Counted from the first letter of the stretch, positions 11,236 through 23,685 are shown. The stretch is DNA of 64,000 nucleotides from Rhinopithecus roxellana (GCF_007565055.1 NC_044566.1:96673797-96737796), one strand, 5' to 3'. Made by a program: numbers and translations. The notes: a model not told the origin generated them from the sequence alone.

Positions 11236-12697
11236 GTATGATGAAACACTAAGTCAGAATCTAAGATTTGCATCAGAATATGGTTAAAATTTGTGCATGT
11301 AATAAACCTTCAAATGCTCTTGGTTTATATACCAAACATGAAGAAGAAAGGTCATCAAATTATGACACAGTGAATACTGTGTATTAAGACACAAGGATCA
11401 ATCTGAACTGAAAACAGGCATCAGTCCCTGGATACAGTGGTGTTTATATTGAATGAATGAACAAGTAGCAAGAAATATATATGTTTAGAGCAGTGAAACT
11501 CTTAAAGATGAATGTTGCTGACATTTGTAAAGAGTAAGAAGTCATGACATCATAACAGAGTGTCCCCCAGCGAGTTCACTCTTAAGAGCGTTACTCCTTC
11601 CGAATACAGGTTGGAGATTTCCAATAACATTTGTCTGTGCCTCTGACTGTCAAAGGAATTTATTGTGAATTTACACAAGCAAGAAAGAAAAATTAGAAAA
11701 GAGACCAATCCTCATACTTTTTAACATGAAGAGTATCTCCAGTTGGGTTACTGAGAAAACAAAAGTTCCCCTAAAATAATTTAAGTGCCTTTTCATCAGA
11801 TGTATTGAACTGTCAATAGCAGTTCTCTTTTCCCTAGCATGTTATGAACTGACTACAGCAAGAAAGATACTGAATAAGAAAAGGCAATGCCTCAACCTAA
11901 AATAATAATCTACCTTTGTATTCAAATGTCCCCTTCATTTCTGAACATCAGCTCTGTTTCTGATCCCTTGTTTTTACCCCATATCGTCATGAAGAATGAG
12001 TCATCAGATTCTCTGAATTTAATTCAATAATTACGCATCCTCATGTGTTCAGTGATACACTAGCCCTGCTGGGAGAAAGATGTGGCAGAAAGGTGGGGAG
12101 GAGACTGGAAATGAGAAAGAAGTGATAGTATTTTCCTTGCCTTCATAAAATGTAAAATCTTCAAAGCAAATAAGACTCAAAGAAGAGGAACACTGAAGAG
12201 CCTGAATAATGAAACAAAGTAGCTGATGATACTCAGCAATTAATATCATGAGCAACAAGGGACTGAGGATGACTAAGAAAGACATCAGTGCAGAATGGGT
12301 GGCCAGGGAGATCTGGAAGGAGAGAAAATTAACAAGGTCATGCTAGAGAATGGGTCTAATCTGGATGCCCATGAAAAACAGGGAGGCATCTTGAGCTGGT
12401 AAATGCAGAACTCAAAGATCAAAACTTAGAGGAGTTTAGCACAGGAACAAAGAGAAAACAGACCACACGGTGACTTGGGTTGTGTGAGGAACACTCACAA
12501 CATATTTGGTAGCTAGTACAGCCTTCTAGAACACTGTCCTAAAATATGCTCCCCCATTGAATTTGTGAGGAAAGCAAGAAGGGTTAAAAGAACAATAGAA
12601 AAAAAAAAAACATGGAGGCCCTTTTTCTGCTTTTAATGCCCTCCACCTAGAACTTTACCAATAAACGTATTTGAATGTTCACTTTTGCTACAGGGGT
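11236..12697. other. No recognisable feature
   Basis: About 1.5 kb of unique-looking, AT-rich sequence without an identified repeat or supported gene. Confidence 0.45.
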
Positions 12698-13110
12698 TAT
12701 ATTAGTTTGCTAGGGCTGCCATAACAAAATACCATGGACTGGGTGGCTTAAACAACAGAAATTTATTTTCTGACAGTTTTGAAGGCTGGAAGTCTAAGAA
12801 CAAGGTGCCAGCCCATACAGTTCTTGGTGAGGGCTCTTCTTCTTGCTTGCAGACAGCCACCTTCTTGCTATATCCTCACATGGCCTTTTCTCTGTGACCG
12901 TGCACACCGTGTATCCTTTTTACATGACGAAATTTCTTCTTCTTATAAAGGACACTAGTCAGGTTGGATTAGGACTCACCCTAATAGCCTTACTCTAATT
13001 TAATTGCATCTTCAAAGACTCTATCTTCAAATATAGTCATATTTTGAGATACTGGGGGTAAGGGCTTCAACATATGAAGTTGGGAGAAGGAAACAATTTG
13101 ACCAATAACG
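12698..13110 (-). mobile_element. MaLR LTR (MLT1-type)
   Basis: TATTAGTTTGCTAGGGCTGCC, CATGGACTGGGTGGCTTAAAC, CTTATAAAGGACACTAGTCAG and GAGATACTGGGGGTAAGGGC match the complement of MLT1 in order. A nearly full-length LTR. Confidence 0.88.
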
Positions 13111-13943
13111 CAGGTTTGTTTGATTTTTAATCATCAAGGAAATGTCATTGGTAACTGCAACTTGAATTTTCACTTTTAAAATTTCCAGAGTGCTTCAAGG
13201 AACTTTTTAGCACTAAATATTGTCACCCTTGGGAAAAGAGAAAATAAGATGGACTGGGGTTGAGGGTAGGGAGTAGGATTGCAAATTTACCCAGAGAGAA
13301 AGGAAAAAAAAAATTAAAGTTAGGCAGACAAAAATGGTTTTGTCCATCAAGACAAACAACTCCATTATAGGTGCAACCAGGTATTACTTGATCAAGAAAA
13401 AAGGCATTAATTCTAAATTCTTTCAATAAGCCTTTTTTATAATTTATAATTAGTCAAGGGATTAATAATCTTGCAGGGGGATAAAAATGAACAAAAGTAT
13501 TAGTGTACAAATCAGAAAATGATAATAACATAAAAGATACAGAATGTTTAGTTCTCATAAAAGCAATCAAGGTAAAGATAATCTCCTCTAGGTATGAGAC
13601 CACCCAGAAAAGCTCAGGAAGAAGGGTGGGCAGCTTGGGGAGAGAAGCCTGGATCTTGGCAGAGCTCATGAGGTCAAGGCCTGGTAAGAGAAGAACCAGG
13701 GCACCAGCACCAAGAAAGGGCTGTAATACAGACCTCTCTGAAATACGTCTTGGTGCCCTTCAGAGCTGGTCTCCAACTTTGGGTGAACCTGGACTGTATT
13801 TGGAGGCCAATCAGTTGTGCAGGTAAAGGGCAAGGGGGCTGTAGAGAGCCATCTGACTAGACAACAAAGCCCAGGGCCAAGGCAGCCACCAGTCAAGGAA
13901 GGAAAGGAGTTGGGCCACCATTGTGATAATTAGCATTGATGAA
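13111..13943. other. No recognisable feature
   Basis: Unique-looking sequence. A 107-codon plus frame at 13503-13826 and opposing minus frames lack motifs. Confidence 0.45.
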
Positions 13944-13944
13944 C

Positions 13945-14060
13945 AGCAAAATAAGAAGAAAATAACCTGGAGAGTGTGTTATACCCCAGGTTAATATTAT
14001 AGTAGCAAGATAAGAAGAAAAGTCCTAGGAGAATAATACACATCAAGTTAATATTACAAT
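13945..14060. repeat. Diverged ~58-bp tandem repeat, two copies
   Basis: AGCAAAATAAGAAGAAAATA...GTTAATATTA (from 13945) recurs as AGCAAGATAAGAAGAAAAGT...GTTAATATTA (from 14004), period 57-59. Confidence 0.7.
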
Positions 14061-14286
14061 ACTAATATTACAACCTGGGGGTATACTGTTAGTCTGTGAG
14101 GGCTTCCATAACAAAGGCTGAACACCTAAAACAACAAAAATCTATAAAATTTTTCACAATTTGGAGGCTAGAAGTCTGAGATCAAGATATGGAGTAGGCA
14201 GGGTGGTTTCTTCTGAGCCCTCCACGTGGCTTACAGATTACTATCTTCTTCCTGCTTCTTCTCATGGTCTTAACTCTGTACACCCC

Positions 14287-14955
14287 TGTATTAGTCTGTT
14301 CTCATGCTACATAAAGACATACCCAAGACTGGGTAGTTTATAAAGGAAAGAGGTTTTGCTTTTGTTTTTGTTTTTGTTTCTGAGACAGAGTTTCACCCTT
14401 GTCACCCAGGCTGGAGTGCAATGGCATGACCTCGGCTTACTGCAACCTCCGCCTCCTGGGTTCAAGCGATTCTCCTGTCTCAGCCTCCCAAGTAGTCGGG
14501 ATTACAGGTGCCTGCCACCAGGCCTGGCTAATTTTTGTATTTTTAGTAGAGATGGGGTCTCACCATGTTGGCCAGGCTGGTCTTGAACTCCAGACCTCAG
14601 GTGATCCTCCAGCTTCAACATCCCAAAGTGCTAGAATTGCAGGTGTGAGCCACCACACCCGGCCAGGAAAGAGATTTAATAGACTCACAGTTCCACGTGG
14701 CTAGGGAAGCCTCACAATCATGATGGAAGGTGAAGGAGAAGCAAAGGCACATCTTACACAGTCGCAGGTAAAAGTGCAGGAGAACTCTCATGTATAAAAC
14801 CATCAGATCTCCTGAAACGTATTCACTCCCATATGAACGGTATGGGGGAAACCAGCCCCAGGATTCAATTATCTCCACCTGGCCTCACCCTTGACACATG
14901 GGGATTATTACAATTCAAGGTGAGATTTGGGTGGGGACACAGCCAAACCATATCA
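14287..14955 (-). mobile_element. THE1-type MaLR LTR, itself split by an AluS
   Basis: Begins TGTATTAGTCTGTTCTCATGC and ends CAGCCAAACCATATCA, the complementary ends of THE1/MST LTRs. It is about 350 bp once the Alu at 14357-14664 is removed. Flanks ACCCC and ATTCC may be a decayed 5-bp TSD. Confidence 0.88.
14357..14664 (-). mobile_element. AluS inside the THE1-type LTR
   Basis: Full-length minus Alu with a (TTTTTG)n tail. A 13-bp TSD with one mismatch, AGGAAAGAGGTTT at 14344-14356 and AGGAAAGAGATTT at 14665-14677. Confidence 0.93.
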
Positions 14956-15075
14956 ATTCCTGTATTCAAATTTCCTCTTCTTACAGGGATACCTGTCTTT
15001 TTTGGATTAGGGCTCACCCCAATGACCTCATTCAAACTGAGCTACCTCTATCTTCTCCCCCGCCTAAAAAAGCCA

Positions 15076-15503
15076 CCTTGCTCAGCCGAGGGACTAGAAT
15101 ACGTAAGTACAACCTTGTTATTGAATGTTTCTTATCAGAACTGAGAATTTTATTATCATTCAATTATCAGATCTCAAACAAAAAACAAAGCACACAGAGT
15201 GAGAGAAAAACAATTTTTTAAAAGAACAAATTTGGTTTGTGGCTTTAGCTAGTATTCCCAGCTTCATTTTTCTTACTATTATTAGCCAAATAGGCCTGAC
15301 CAGGATTTAAAGTCGAAGACGAGAGGGAAAATTACCATGCACTCTTCTCTTACGACTTTCAATATTTTAAAAAGAGCTTAAAGACCTTTTATTTTATACA
15401 TTTGCCAGTAATTGTCTTTATGGTTTTATTGGTACTAATTTCATGCAGCTCATTTAGAATGTCAAGCCACATATGCAACATGATAATAAAGTTATTATTA
15501 CTT
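15076..15503. other. No recognisable feature
   Basis: AT-rich unique-looking sequence. Confidence 0.45.
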
Positions 15504-15514
15504 CATAGAGATAT

Positions 15515-15518
<4 letters not shown>

Positions 15519-15573
<55 letters not shown>

Positions 15574-15854
15574 AGACGGAGTCTTGCTCTGCCGCCCAGG
15601 CTGGAGTGCAGTGGCCGGCTCTCAGCTCACTGCAAGCTCCGCCTCCCGGGTTCACGCCATTCTCCTGTCTCAGCCTCCCGAGTAGCTGGGACTACAGGCG
15701 CCCGCCTCGTCGCCCGGCTATTTTTTTGTATTTTTTAGTAGAGACGGGGTTTCACCGTATTAGCCAGGATGGTCTTGATCTCCTGACCTCATGATCCGCC
15801 CGTCTCGGCCTCCCAAAGTGCTGGGATTACAGGCTTGAGCCACCGCGCCCGGCC
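15519..15854 (-). mobile_element. Young AluY, Old World monkey type, 54-nt pure tail
   Basis: Tail of 54 uninterrupted T (15519-15572), body ending CCGCGCCCGGCC. A perfect 15-bp TSD, CATAGAGATATAATT, lies at 15504-15518 and 15855-15869. The sense sequence has GGCTCAAGCCTG and an AGCCGGCCACTGC segment. Confidence 0.96.
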
Positions 15855-15869
15855 CATAGAGATATAATT

Positions 15870-17351
15870 ATAAGTAATTTTGATTCTCTCATTTTTGTCC
15901 TCTCACTTTCTCCTCATTCCTGCCCACGTTTTATAAAAATGAAGATGAGTTTGCTGACCTTTTGCTAAAGAACATGTAGTATAAGAAGGTGATGATTTCA
16001 TCCTGATTGAGGCCTGTGAAACTTTTATTTTCTAGCTCCATTAACTTTTTCAGAGTAAGTCTGGTTATTATATTACTGCATTACAAATAAACTTCTAAAT
16101 TCAGAGAAAAATACAAATGCCACAAAACAGTAAATAACTCCAGTAATATGGGACCCCTTTTGGCCAATGAACCAAGTTTCAATAAAATGTTTGTTGCCTT
16201 GATTAGCAATATACTAGAAAAGATATTATTTAAAAGAAAAGAAAAAAGGGATAAGAGAATTAAAATTTCTCATTATTTGGTAAAGATCTGATGACATACA
16301 CCATTAAATATAATAAGATGAAGTTTCTCAGTATTAGGAAAGCAATGTAAAATATATAGTAAATGTAATTTGTACCACTGACATAATTTGCATATTTCTA
16401 CAGGGGTCATTGGCCATAGTTTTGAAGGGCTTTTTGAAACTATTAATTTCTACATAAGAGAGCACCTTAGCTGGTCCAAGGTAGGGATAAGGCATCACTT
16501 TGGCAAATATTTTAATTCCAAAAGTAAAGGAAAAAAGGCAAATAGAAATGGAAGTTTCTACTTCCATACTTTGTTCTGGGAAAGGGCCAGAATAACACCC
16601 ACTTCTGGTTGGAGAGATCTGAACCTGAAATCTTAAAAGCAGGAGAGGACCACTCATTTCAAAGACGGAGCTATGAGGGAATGACATGGAGTAAGCAGAA
16701 TGTACCTTTAGTGCTGACCATGCCTTTGTTCTGGGAAAGACACAGGTATAGAACACTGAGTTATGACTATAGAAAACAGATAATAGATTGTACAGTGGAA
16801 AGTTTCAGGAGCTGGGGATTTGAGGAGCTGGGGCTTTGAGGAACTAAGTTGCCCTGCAAGAGATGATCTATGTAGTAGGCAAGGGTTGCATCACCAAGCA
16901 CAGACGTCTAATTGGACAAATAGTGATTGCCAACCATTGCTTGTTCTTGTGAGCAACTATTTGTTTTATTCAAGCTGTCTGCTCAGGTAAGCAGAGCCCG
17001 AGAGCATAAAGAACGTGGAAGATCTTTGAAAAGGAGTTGGACTAGCTTGACAGAGCCCAATCTGGACTGTCCAGCAGAAGTCTAACACACGGCATTATGT
17101 AAAAATGAAATTCACAGATGCTAAGAAATGCCTCAATTAAAGGGCCTATCCTTTATTTGTGTAATTCAGAAGGAGAAGATATGAGGGAGAGCTTTAGTAA
17201 CAGGCCTTGGGAGGGCAAGGTTAAAACCACACCCTTGGAAAGCAAGATCTAAAGGGATTGGACATTCCCATTGTCAATCACTCTGGAGAGACTGACAATG
17301 AGATTTGGAGGAGGGAACTAAAGTGGAAAGAGAGAAGCCCTTTCCCTCTCT
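15870..17351. other. No recognisable feature
   Basis: About 1.5 kb of unique-looking sequence. The 140-codon minus frame at 16334-16756 has no identifiable domain. Confidence 0.45.
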
Positions 17352-17366
17352 TGATGTTGTTTTCTT

Positions 17367-17740
17367 TAATTTCCTTTTTTTTGTTTGTTTGGTTGGTTGG
17401 TTTTGATTTTGGTTTATTTGTTGTTGTTGTTGTTGTTGTTGTTTGTTTGTTTGTTTTTTGTTTTAGAGACAAGGTCTCACTCTGTCTCCCAGGCTGGAGC
17501 ACGGTGAAGCAATCTCGGCTCACTGCAAACTCCAAATCCTAGACTCAAGTAATCCTCCTGCCTTAGCCTCCTGAGTAGCTAGGGCTACAGGCACGTGCCA
17601 CCACACCCTGCTATACTGTTTTCTGGAGATGGGCCTCTTGTTATACTGCCCAGGCTGGTCTCGAACTCCTGTCCTCTAGCGAATCCCCCACCTTGGCCGC
17701 AGGGTAGCTGGGCCTACAGACATGAGCCACTGCACCAGGC
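17367..17740 (-). mobile_element. AluJ with microsatellite tail
   Basis: Body 17465-17740 is a J-type minus Alu. The tail has evolved into (TTG)n and (TTTG)n repeats (17380-17462). TSD TGATGTTGTTTTCTT at 17352-17366 recurs as TGAATGTTGTTTTCTT at 17741-17756. Confidence 0.88.
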
Positions 17741-17756
17741 TGAATGTTGTTTTCTT

Positions 17757-19125
17757 AGGCCTGGACCCAAAGAATCTATCTCAAGAGGTAGACATAAGTG
17801 GAGAGAAAATATGCCTCTGAAACATGGAAACAGGAGGACGCTGGCAAAAGAGACCCTGAGGTCAAGTGGGGCTCCCGTGACACAGCTGAGCAGAGCAGCA
17901 GCTTCCGAAGGGAGTGGCTGAACTGACCTTCACCTTTGAGGAAACTGGCACTAGTGGTCAATGGGAAGTTGGCCTCAGGGGTGCCCTTCCTCTGGGCCAC
18001 TTTGGAGCTCAGACTGTAGGGAATGGCTGGAAGTCCAGGTGGTAAAGAGCAGGGCCTTCTGAGACTAGCACAGTGGGCAGTGGTACAACAGCAGCAACCC
18101 AGGGGCCAACTTAGACACTTGGGATAGAGGCTTGGCTCATGGCAACAGTGCGGGCCTCACCCCAGGAGAGCTCGAGGTCAGCTCTCTGAAGTGGAATGGA
18201 GGGCCAGACAGTGCCCAGGGTAGCATCGTAAGTTCATGGAGACACCATCCTGGAAAGGTATTAGATAATGTAGGTAACCCTGAAGAATCCAGGAGGGAGG
18301 GCGTTCACCTACTACAGCTTGCCAGACAAACACTGCCGACTTTGAATTTGACTGCTAAATGTAACATCATTTGTATTCCCCAAGCTGGTGAAACCTACGA
18401 GATGTAGGCATTACACTTAAAATAAATAACTCCAATGAAGCCAGGAATTAGGTTCATTTTAATTTCATAGATAGAAAATTGAAAGACTGTGAGATTTCCT
18501 CAAACTAAAAAAGGGTAATACCCCAAATTAGAACTCAAAGCCTGTAGCATCCACAGCTATGCTAAGACACTAGCTGCAATGTTGTCTCAGAGGATGAACA
18601 CACAGCAGGTACATTAAATCAAATTGTGAAAGCGTAGTGATCACCGTCAATTTAGATTCTATGAATGAGCCCCTATATTTTATCATGCCTTTCTGTCAGC
18701 GTTTATTATTTGTTAAGGGGTTTAAATCTACAATAGAAACATATTTCTGTGTAATCCAGTAACACACAATGGGTAACCATAGCTGAATTTTATAAACTAT
18801 GATTTGTCAAATAATTCATGCTGTTTCCCAAACACAAGAGCCTGCATTATTCTGACAGCAAAAAAAGAGTTTTCCTATTCCCTATAATTTTGTATTGAAC
18901 CTACAGACTATCTGCTTTACCTGAATTCTTAGAGGGTTAGGAATTTAAGCCTAAAAACCACTTTGTGATAGGAAATGTAAAGTCTTACAGCTAAAGGGCT
19001 GAAAACATCATTTTTCTGGACTTCAAACAATACCAAATATACACCAGCTCAGGTTCAGCAAAGCATACTGCACTCTTTAGACATGTCTAGGGAATGAACT
19101 TATACAGGGAAGAAAGTAGCCATTG
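17757..19125. other. No repeat recognised; GC-richer first 600 bp
   Basis: 17800-18410 is richer in GC than its surroundings and holds several short frames on both strands, none with a motif or splice-site support. The rest is AT-rich unique-looking sequence. Confidence 0.4.
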
Positions 19126-19129
19126 ATCA

Positions 19130-19320
19130 AACTAACAATTATTGTGCAGCAAGCTCTGTTCTAAATCTTCTAAATTTACATTAGTAAATCTACCAAAATT
19201 ACACATAGTAGCTTAGTTAGCTCCCCCAAAAATGAGACTGTTAGTGTTTTCATGAGGGCTAAGTTCTTTGTCTAAGATCATGCAGCAGAATAGTAAGTTG
19301 GCATTTAAAACAGATATATC
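19130..19320 (-). mobile_element. MIR
   Basis: AATTATTGTGCAGCAAGCTC, TAAGTTCTTTGTCTAAGATC and ATGCAGCAGAATAGTAAGTTG fit the MIR complement; diverged. Confidence 0.6.
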
Positions 19321-19949
19321 TAACGTTAATCCAATGTTCGTTGTATAATATCAGGCTGCTTCTATTGGTAACCTTTCTGGTATTTAACCACTGTTTCTAT
19401 CAGGAAATTGTTATTCTATTCTAATCTGAATCTCATTCATTGCCACTTAAGCCTGTTTACTTAAAATCTGTTCTTGTAAAGTTGCGAAACAGCTGGTCAC
19501 TGTCCTTGATTTAACAGCTCCTGCACATACAGTACTCAAAGATAATTAAATCCCCTATCGGCAATTTCTTCTTTTGGCTGAATAAGCCCTTTTCAATGTT
19601 TCTTTAAAAAATTTTCTGTGCCTTTAAATATCTTGCAGCATCACCATAGCACGTTTACTTTTGCAGCTGCAATACGAGCACGTGATTTTCTTATAGTCAT
19701 TTATAACTACAAGGACCATTCCTACCCATCCCCATCATGCTCTTCTACCATCTTCTATTTACTGCTTAAGCAGCTTGGTTCTCCCATTGAGCATTTTTGT
19801 CCTCATCGAGCTTCATTATGTTTGCTGTGATGGTTTCTCCAATTTGCCAAGAAGCTGCTTCTATTTCTAAGGAGCACTGCAGAGCACTTGCATTCCCGGT
19901 CAACTCCTTTGCCTGTTCTGTTTCATTCTATGTTCTTACTCGATAAGCA
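19321..19949. other. No recognisable feature
   Basis: Unique-looking sequence between a MIR and a MaLR LTR. Confidence 0.45.
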
Positions 19950-20285
19950 CCTGGAATGGGCTGAATTGCCACCCCCAAATTCATATATTGAAGTCCTATC
20001 TCCTTGTACCTGACTTTATTTGAAGATGGGGTCTTTAAAGAGGTAACTAGAGTAAATGAGGTCATTGGGGTGGGCCCTGATCCAATGACTGGTGTCCTTT
20101 CGAGAAGAGGAGGTTAGGACACAGACACACACACAGAAGGTAAGCCCATAGAAATACACCATGAGAAGATGGACATTTACAAGGAGAGAGACCTCAAAAG
20201 AAACCAACCCTGCTGACACCCTGATTTCAGACCTCCAGTCTCCACATCTGTATTGCCACATCTGTATTGCCACAGATGGCAGGAG
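19950..20285 (+). mobile_element. MaLR LTR (MLT1-type)
   Basis: AATGGGCTGAATTGCCACCCC, TTTGAAGATGGGGTCTTTAAAG, GTGGGCCCTGATCCAATGAC and CAAAAGAAACCAACCCTGCTG follow MLT1. The 3' end is truncated beside a short duplication of TCTGTATTGCCACA. Confidence 0.88.
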
Positions 20286-20734
20286 TCTAAGGAAACATAA
20301 GAACTAAATGCAATGTGGAATCCTGGATTCGATCCTGGAACAGACAAATGACTTTTATGGAGCCCTGGTGAAATCTAAACAAAGTTTATACTTTAGTTCA
20401 CAGCATTGTACCAATGTAGATTTCTTAGTTTTAATAAAGGTCCTATAATTATGCAAGATGTGCAATATTAGGGAAAGCTGAGTAGAGGGTATACAAAAAA
20501 TCTCACTTCTATCTTTGCAATATTTTTGTAATTCTAAATTTATTTCAAAATTAAAATAATGTATCATAATATAAATAATGTATTATAAAAGTAACACATA
20601 CGATGAATAATAATATAAAAATCAAATAATAAATGAACTAATAAAACACCGCCAGTGGAGAAAAATCACATATTTTCATCATTGTGAAGTATTCCCTGAA
20701 ATAAACTCTATATTAAAAAAGGAGGGGAGAAAGA
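20286..20734. other. No recognisable feature
   Basis: AT-rich unique-looking sequence. Confidence 0.45.
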
Positions 20735-20945
20735 AGCTAACCTTCATTGAGATCTACTGATACTGAGTATTTGACAGGTACTATCTTATTTAATCCCCAC
20801 AATAGCACTGCCACTTATAAAATGTGACATCTGATGAAACAGAAGCTCAAACATATTTCAGTGATTCGTCCAAGGTCACATAACAAGTGATAGACTGTAA
20901 TTCAGACCCAGCTCCATTTAATTCCAGTGCACCATGTTTGTTCTC
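20735..20945 (-). mobile_element. MIR
   Basis: GACAGGTACTATCTTATTTAATC, GATGAAACAGAAGCTCAAAC, TCGTCCAAGGTCACATAAC and TAATTCAGACCCAGCTCC match nearly the whole MIR complement. Confidence 0.82.
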
Positions 20946-20989
20946 CTGGTTAAGTGTGAATTTATATGTCCCCACCAACTATACTTTCA

Positions 20990-21135
20990 CGTAAGTATAT
21001 CCATTCTAACTGTGGATTTCATTCTTAGCCAAATATTGGAATCACCTCGGAAGCTTTAAAAATTCCTGAGGCTCAAATCCTACCCCCAATTCTGCTGTAA
21101 TAATTTCAGGATTTGATTGGACCTCAGAATTTTAA
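20990..21135 (-). mobile_element. hAT-Charlie-type DNA transposon remnant
   Basis: TTGGAATCACCTCGGAAGC, TTTAAAAATTCCTGAGGCTC and ATTTGATTGGACCTCAG resemble the nonautonomous MER5/MER20-type hAT elements. The strand and subfamily are uncertain and no terminal inverted repeats are intact. Confidence 0.4.
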
Positions 21136-22490
21136 CATTATCCCCAGATATTTCATATGTGTAGAGAACAACAACTCTACTAGTTTATCAATGTTAATGT
21201 TATACAGAACAGAACTAAAACCTTTGCAAAAGACAGGCAGTCATATTTATCATTTATTCAGGAGTAAGCATGTATCATCAAAATCAATTAAATTCAACTT
21301 GTGCAACATATTATTTAAGGAAACAAGCAAAAGAAATTCTTTAAAAGACACATGGAGAACAGGGGCCAACTTCAGAAGAACTCTCATCAGCTAACTGCAT
21401 AGAGCACCAGGAACATAGAAGCAGTTGACTCCAGAGATAAATCTCAAAACCTTCCAATAAAGAGAAGAAAGTAGCAATCATTTTACTAAAAAAAAGTCAA
21501 ATGACTTACTGTCTCGGATTTTAATTTCCTCTGGTCTCTTTAAAATGGCAAAGGGAAACCATCAAGCTATGTAAGACGCTAATTGAAAATAAACATTTTC
21601 CTACTTTTGAGTGGAATTAAAGCTGGGAAAAACTGAATTGCTTCAAGGTGAGGAATGAAACAGAAAGAAACATCAAGAAAGCTGCAATGAGAGTATTTGG
21701 AAACCATTCTGTTTGCTGAACTGTCAGCCATGCAAGCACTTATAGACAATTACAACCTTAGAAAACAAATAAAAAGTGTGTAAGTAGGCACTTCGATGCT
21801 TCTTCCTAATTATAGGGTTTACGAGCTGGATTCAAAAAACACAAATCGAGGCAGTGCGAACAACAGTAACCCTGAAATGAGGTTATGAAGCTTATTAGCT
21901 TTACATAATTACACAGCTGTGACAGGTTGAAGAGACCCCTGCCTGAAGCACATTTCCTCCCCTCTTTACTACTGGGTCTCACAGCAAGGTTGCCATTTTT
22001 TTTTTTTTAATTTTACCCTTTTTAAAAATATAATTTAGGTTGAATCACGGACTAACCAATATTTGACCTACACAAGTGGCTATTTCCTATTTTGTGTTTC
22101 CATATGAAGATCTCCTTCATCTCTCTTCGGGTTCTCGGAGGACACTGACTTGTTTTTCTCTATCCTTTGAAACATCCACAGCACCAAGCAGACGTGTGTG
22201 AGTAACAGAGCATGCTCAGTAAGGGCTCATGCATAAATGAAAGAAATTCACCTACTTATAGGGAAAAGCTGTGTTTTCTAATATTTAACCTATTGAAAAG
22301 CCCTGGAAGCCACCATTTGTGATATGTATCTCCCCTCAAAAAATCATTCTGGTAATCGGCCTGGACACCAAATTGTACCTGCAATTTAGCTGACAGTCTG
22401 GGGTTAGTAAAAAATGGTTCTTTACTGTCCTGCCTGAGGTGTCTGTGCAGGGCTATGGGAAGGAGTAGGGTTAGGGGTCTCTCACTGTAT
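21136..22490. other. No recognisable feature
   Basis: About 1.35 kb of unique-looking sequence without an identified repeat. Confidence 0.45.
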
Positions 22491-22492
22491 TT

Positions 22493-22521
22493 GCACACAC
22501 ATATACACATACACACACAGA
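22493..22521. repeat. (CA)n short microsatellite
   Basis: GCACACACATATACACATAC continuing as ACACACAG; interrupted. Confidence 0.8.
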
Positions 22522-22860
22522 GAAGGTTTGTAATTAACTATTTGGCATATCCATGATTTAAAGATGCAAATATTGATTTTTCATTTTTTTTTTTTTTTTA
22601 CAAATAAGAAAGGAAACTCAGGAAAATAAGAGCAATTTATAAGAACGACATGCAACTAATACTTAGTTGTCTAAAAGTTTTAGTAATGAAGCCTGTGTAT
22701 GAACTTCTTTGTTGCACTAACATTTTATCTTTGAAAAGCCAAATTTACGGACTTGGCAGATCTTCTCATATATGCCAAAGAGAAATTTCTTTAGGACATT
22801 TAATTCAAAAAAAATAAGAGCAGAGCTCTTCAAGGCTTTAGGCAGCCAACTGCAGGATAT
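22522..22860. other. No recognisable feature
   Basis: AT-rich sequence with a T15 tract near 22585. Confidence 0.45.
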
Positions 22861-22864
22861 AATA

Positions 22865-23045
22865 ATAAAAGCTCACACTTATTTAGTGTTTGCCATGCTT
22901 GCTGTGCTAGCACTTTAAACATTTTAGCTATCTAATCCTCACAATGATCTAAGAGGCTGGTACCATGCTCATTCCCATTTAACAGAGAAGAGGCTTCGAC
23001 AAGTCATTTGCCTACAGTTACATGCATATAGAAGGCAGAATGTGG
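22865..23045 (-). mobile_element. MIR
   Basis: CACTTATTTAGTGTTTGCCATG, CTATCTAATCCTCACAATGATC and CCCATTTAACAGAGAAGAGGC match the MIR complement. Confidence 0.78.
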
Positions 23046-23324
23046 GCTCTCACCCAGGTAGGTAGTCTCTCACTAGGGCCGGTACTCATACGTACCCCTC
23101 TCCTGATAGATAGATCGTATCAGCCAACCACAACTTCTCTCTCTTTATCCCCCCAAAAATCTGCTACAATATTCATCCACAATAATATTCCAGAATTACA
23201 CATCCCATTTGTACATTATTTTGATGTGTATAGTAGGTTGGTGGCACCTATCTTGAATATTGCTCAATGGAAAAAAAATGAGGGCCACCAATCTTATATA
23301 CCAGCATGAATTATGTTTATTTGA

Positions 23325-23685
23325 TTATGTGATCAATGGACTGAATGTTTATGTCCTCTCCAAATTCATATGTTAAGTCCTAATGTGCAGTGTAATGGTA
23401 TTTGAAGATAATTAGGTCACGAGGGCAGATCCCTCATGAATGGGACCAGTGCCCTTATAAAAGAGGCTGGAGAAAACTCCCTCACCCCTTTTGCCATATA
23501 AGGACACAGAAAAAGTCACCATCTATGAACCAGGAAGTGCGCTGTTAGCAGACACTGAGTCTGTCAGCACCTCCATTTTGGACTTCCCAGCCTCCCAAAC
23601 TGTGAGAAATAAATGTCTATCATTTGTATGCTATCCAGTTGATGGCATTTTGTCACAGCAACTCAAAGGGACTAAGATGTCACTT
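23325..23685 (+). mobile_element. MaLR LTR (MLT1/MST-type)
   Basis: GACTGAATGTTTATGTCC, TAATTAGGTCACGAGGGC, CATGAATGGGACCAGTGCCC, ACTGTGAGAAATAAATGTC and GGGACTAAGATG match a full-length LTR from start to end. Confidence 0.85.

Larger units (their letters stand above)
14087..15075 (-). mobile_element. MLT1-type MaLR LTR, split by a THE1-type LTR
   Basis: Left part 14087-14286 (TGTTAGTCTGTGAGGGCTTCCATAAC, GGAGGCTAGAAGTCTGAGATC) continues at 14956-15075 (TTCCTCTTCTTACAGGGATAC, GATTAGGGCTCACCCCAATGACC). The two parts join into one continuous MLT1 complement when the inner LTR is removed. Confidence 0.8.

Noticed and set aside
15402..15794. 130-codon ORF with a poly-Phe run
   Set aside because: It translates the T54 tail and body of a minus-strand AluY.
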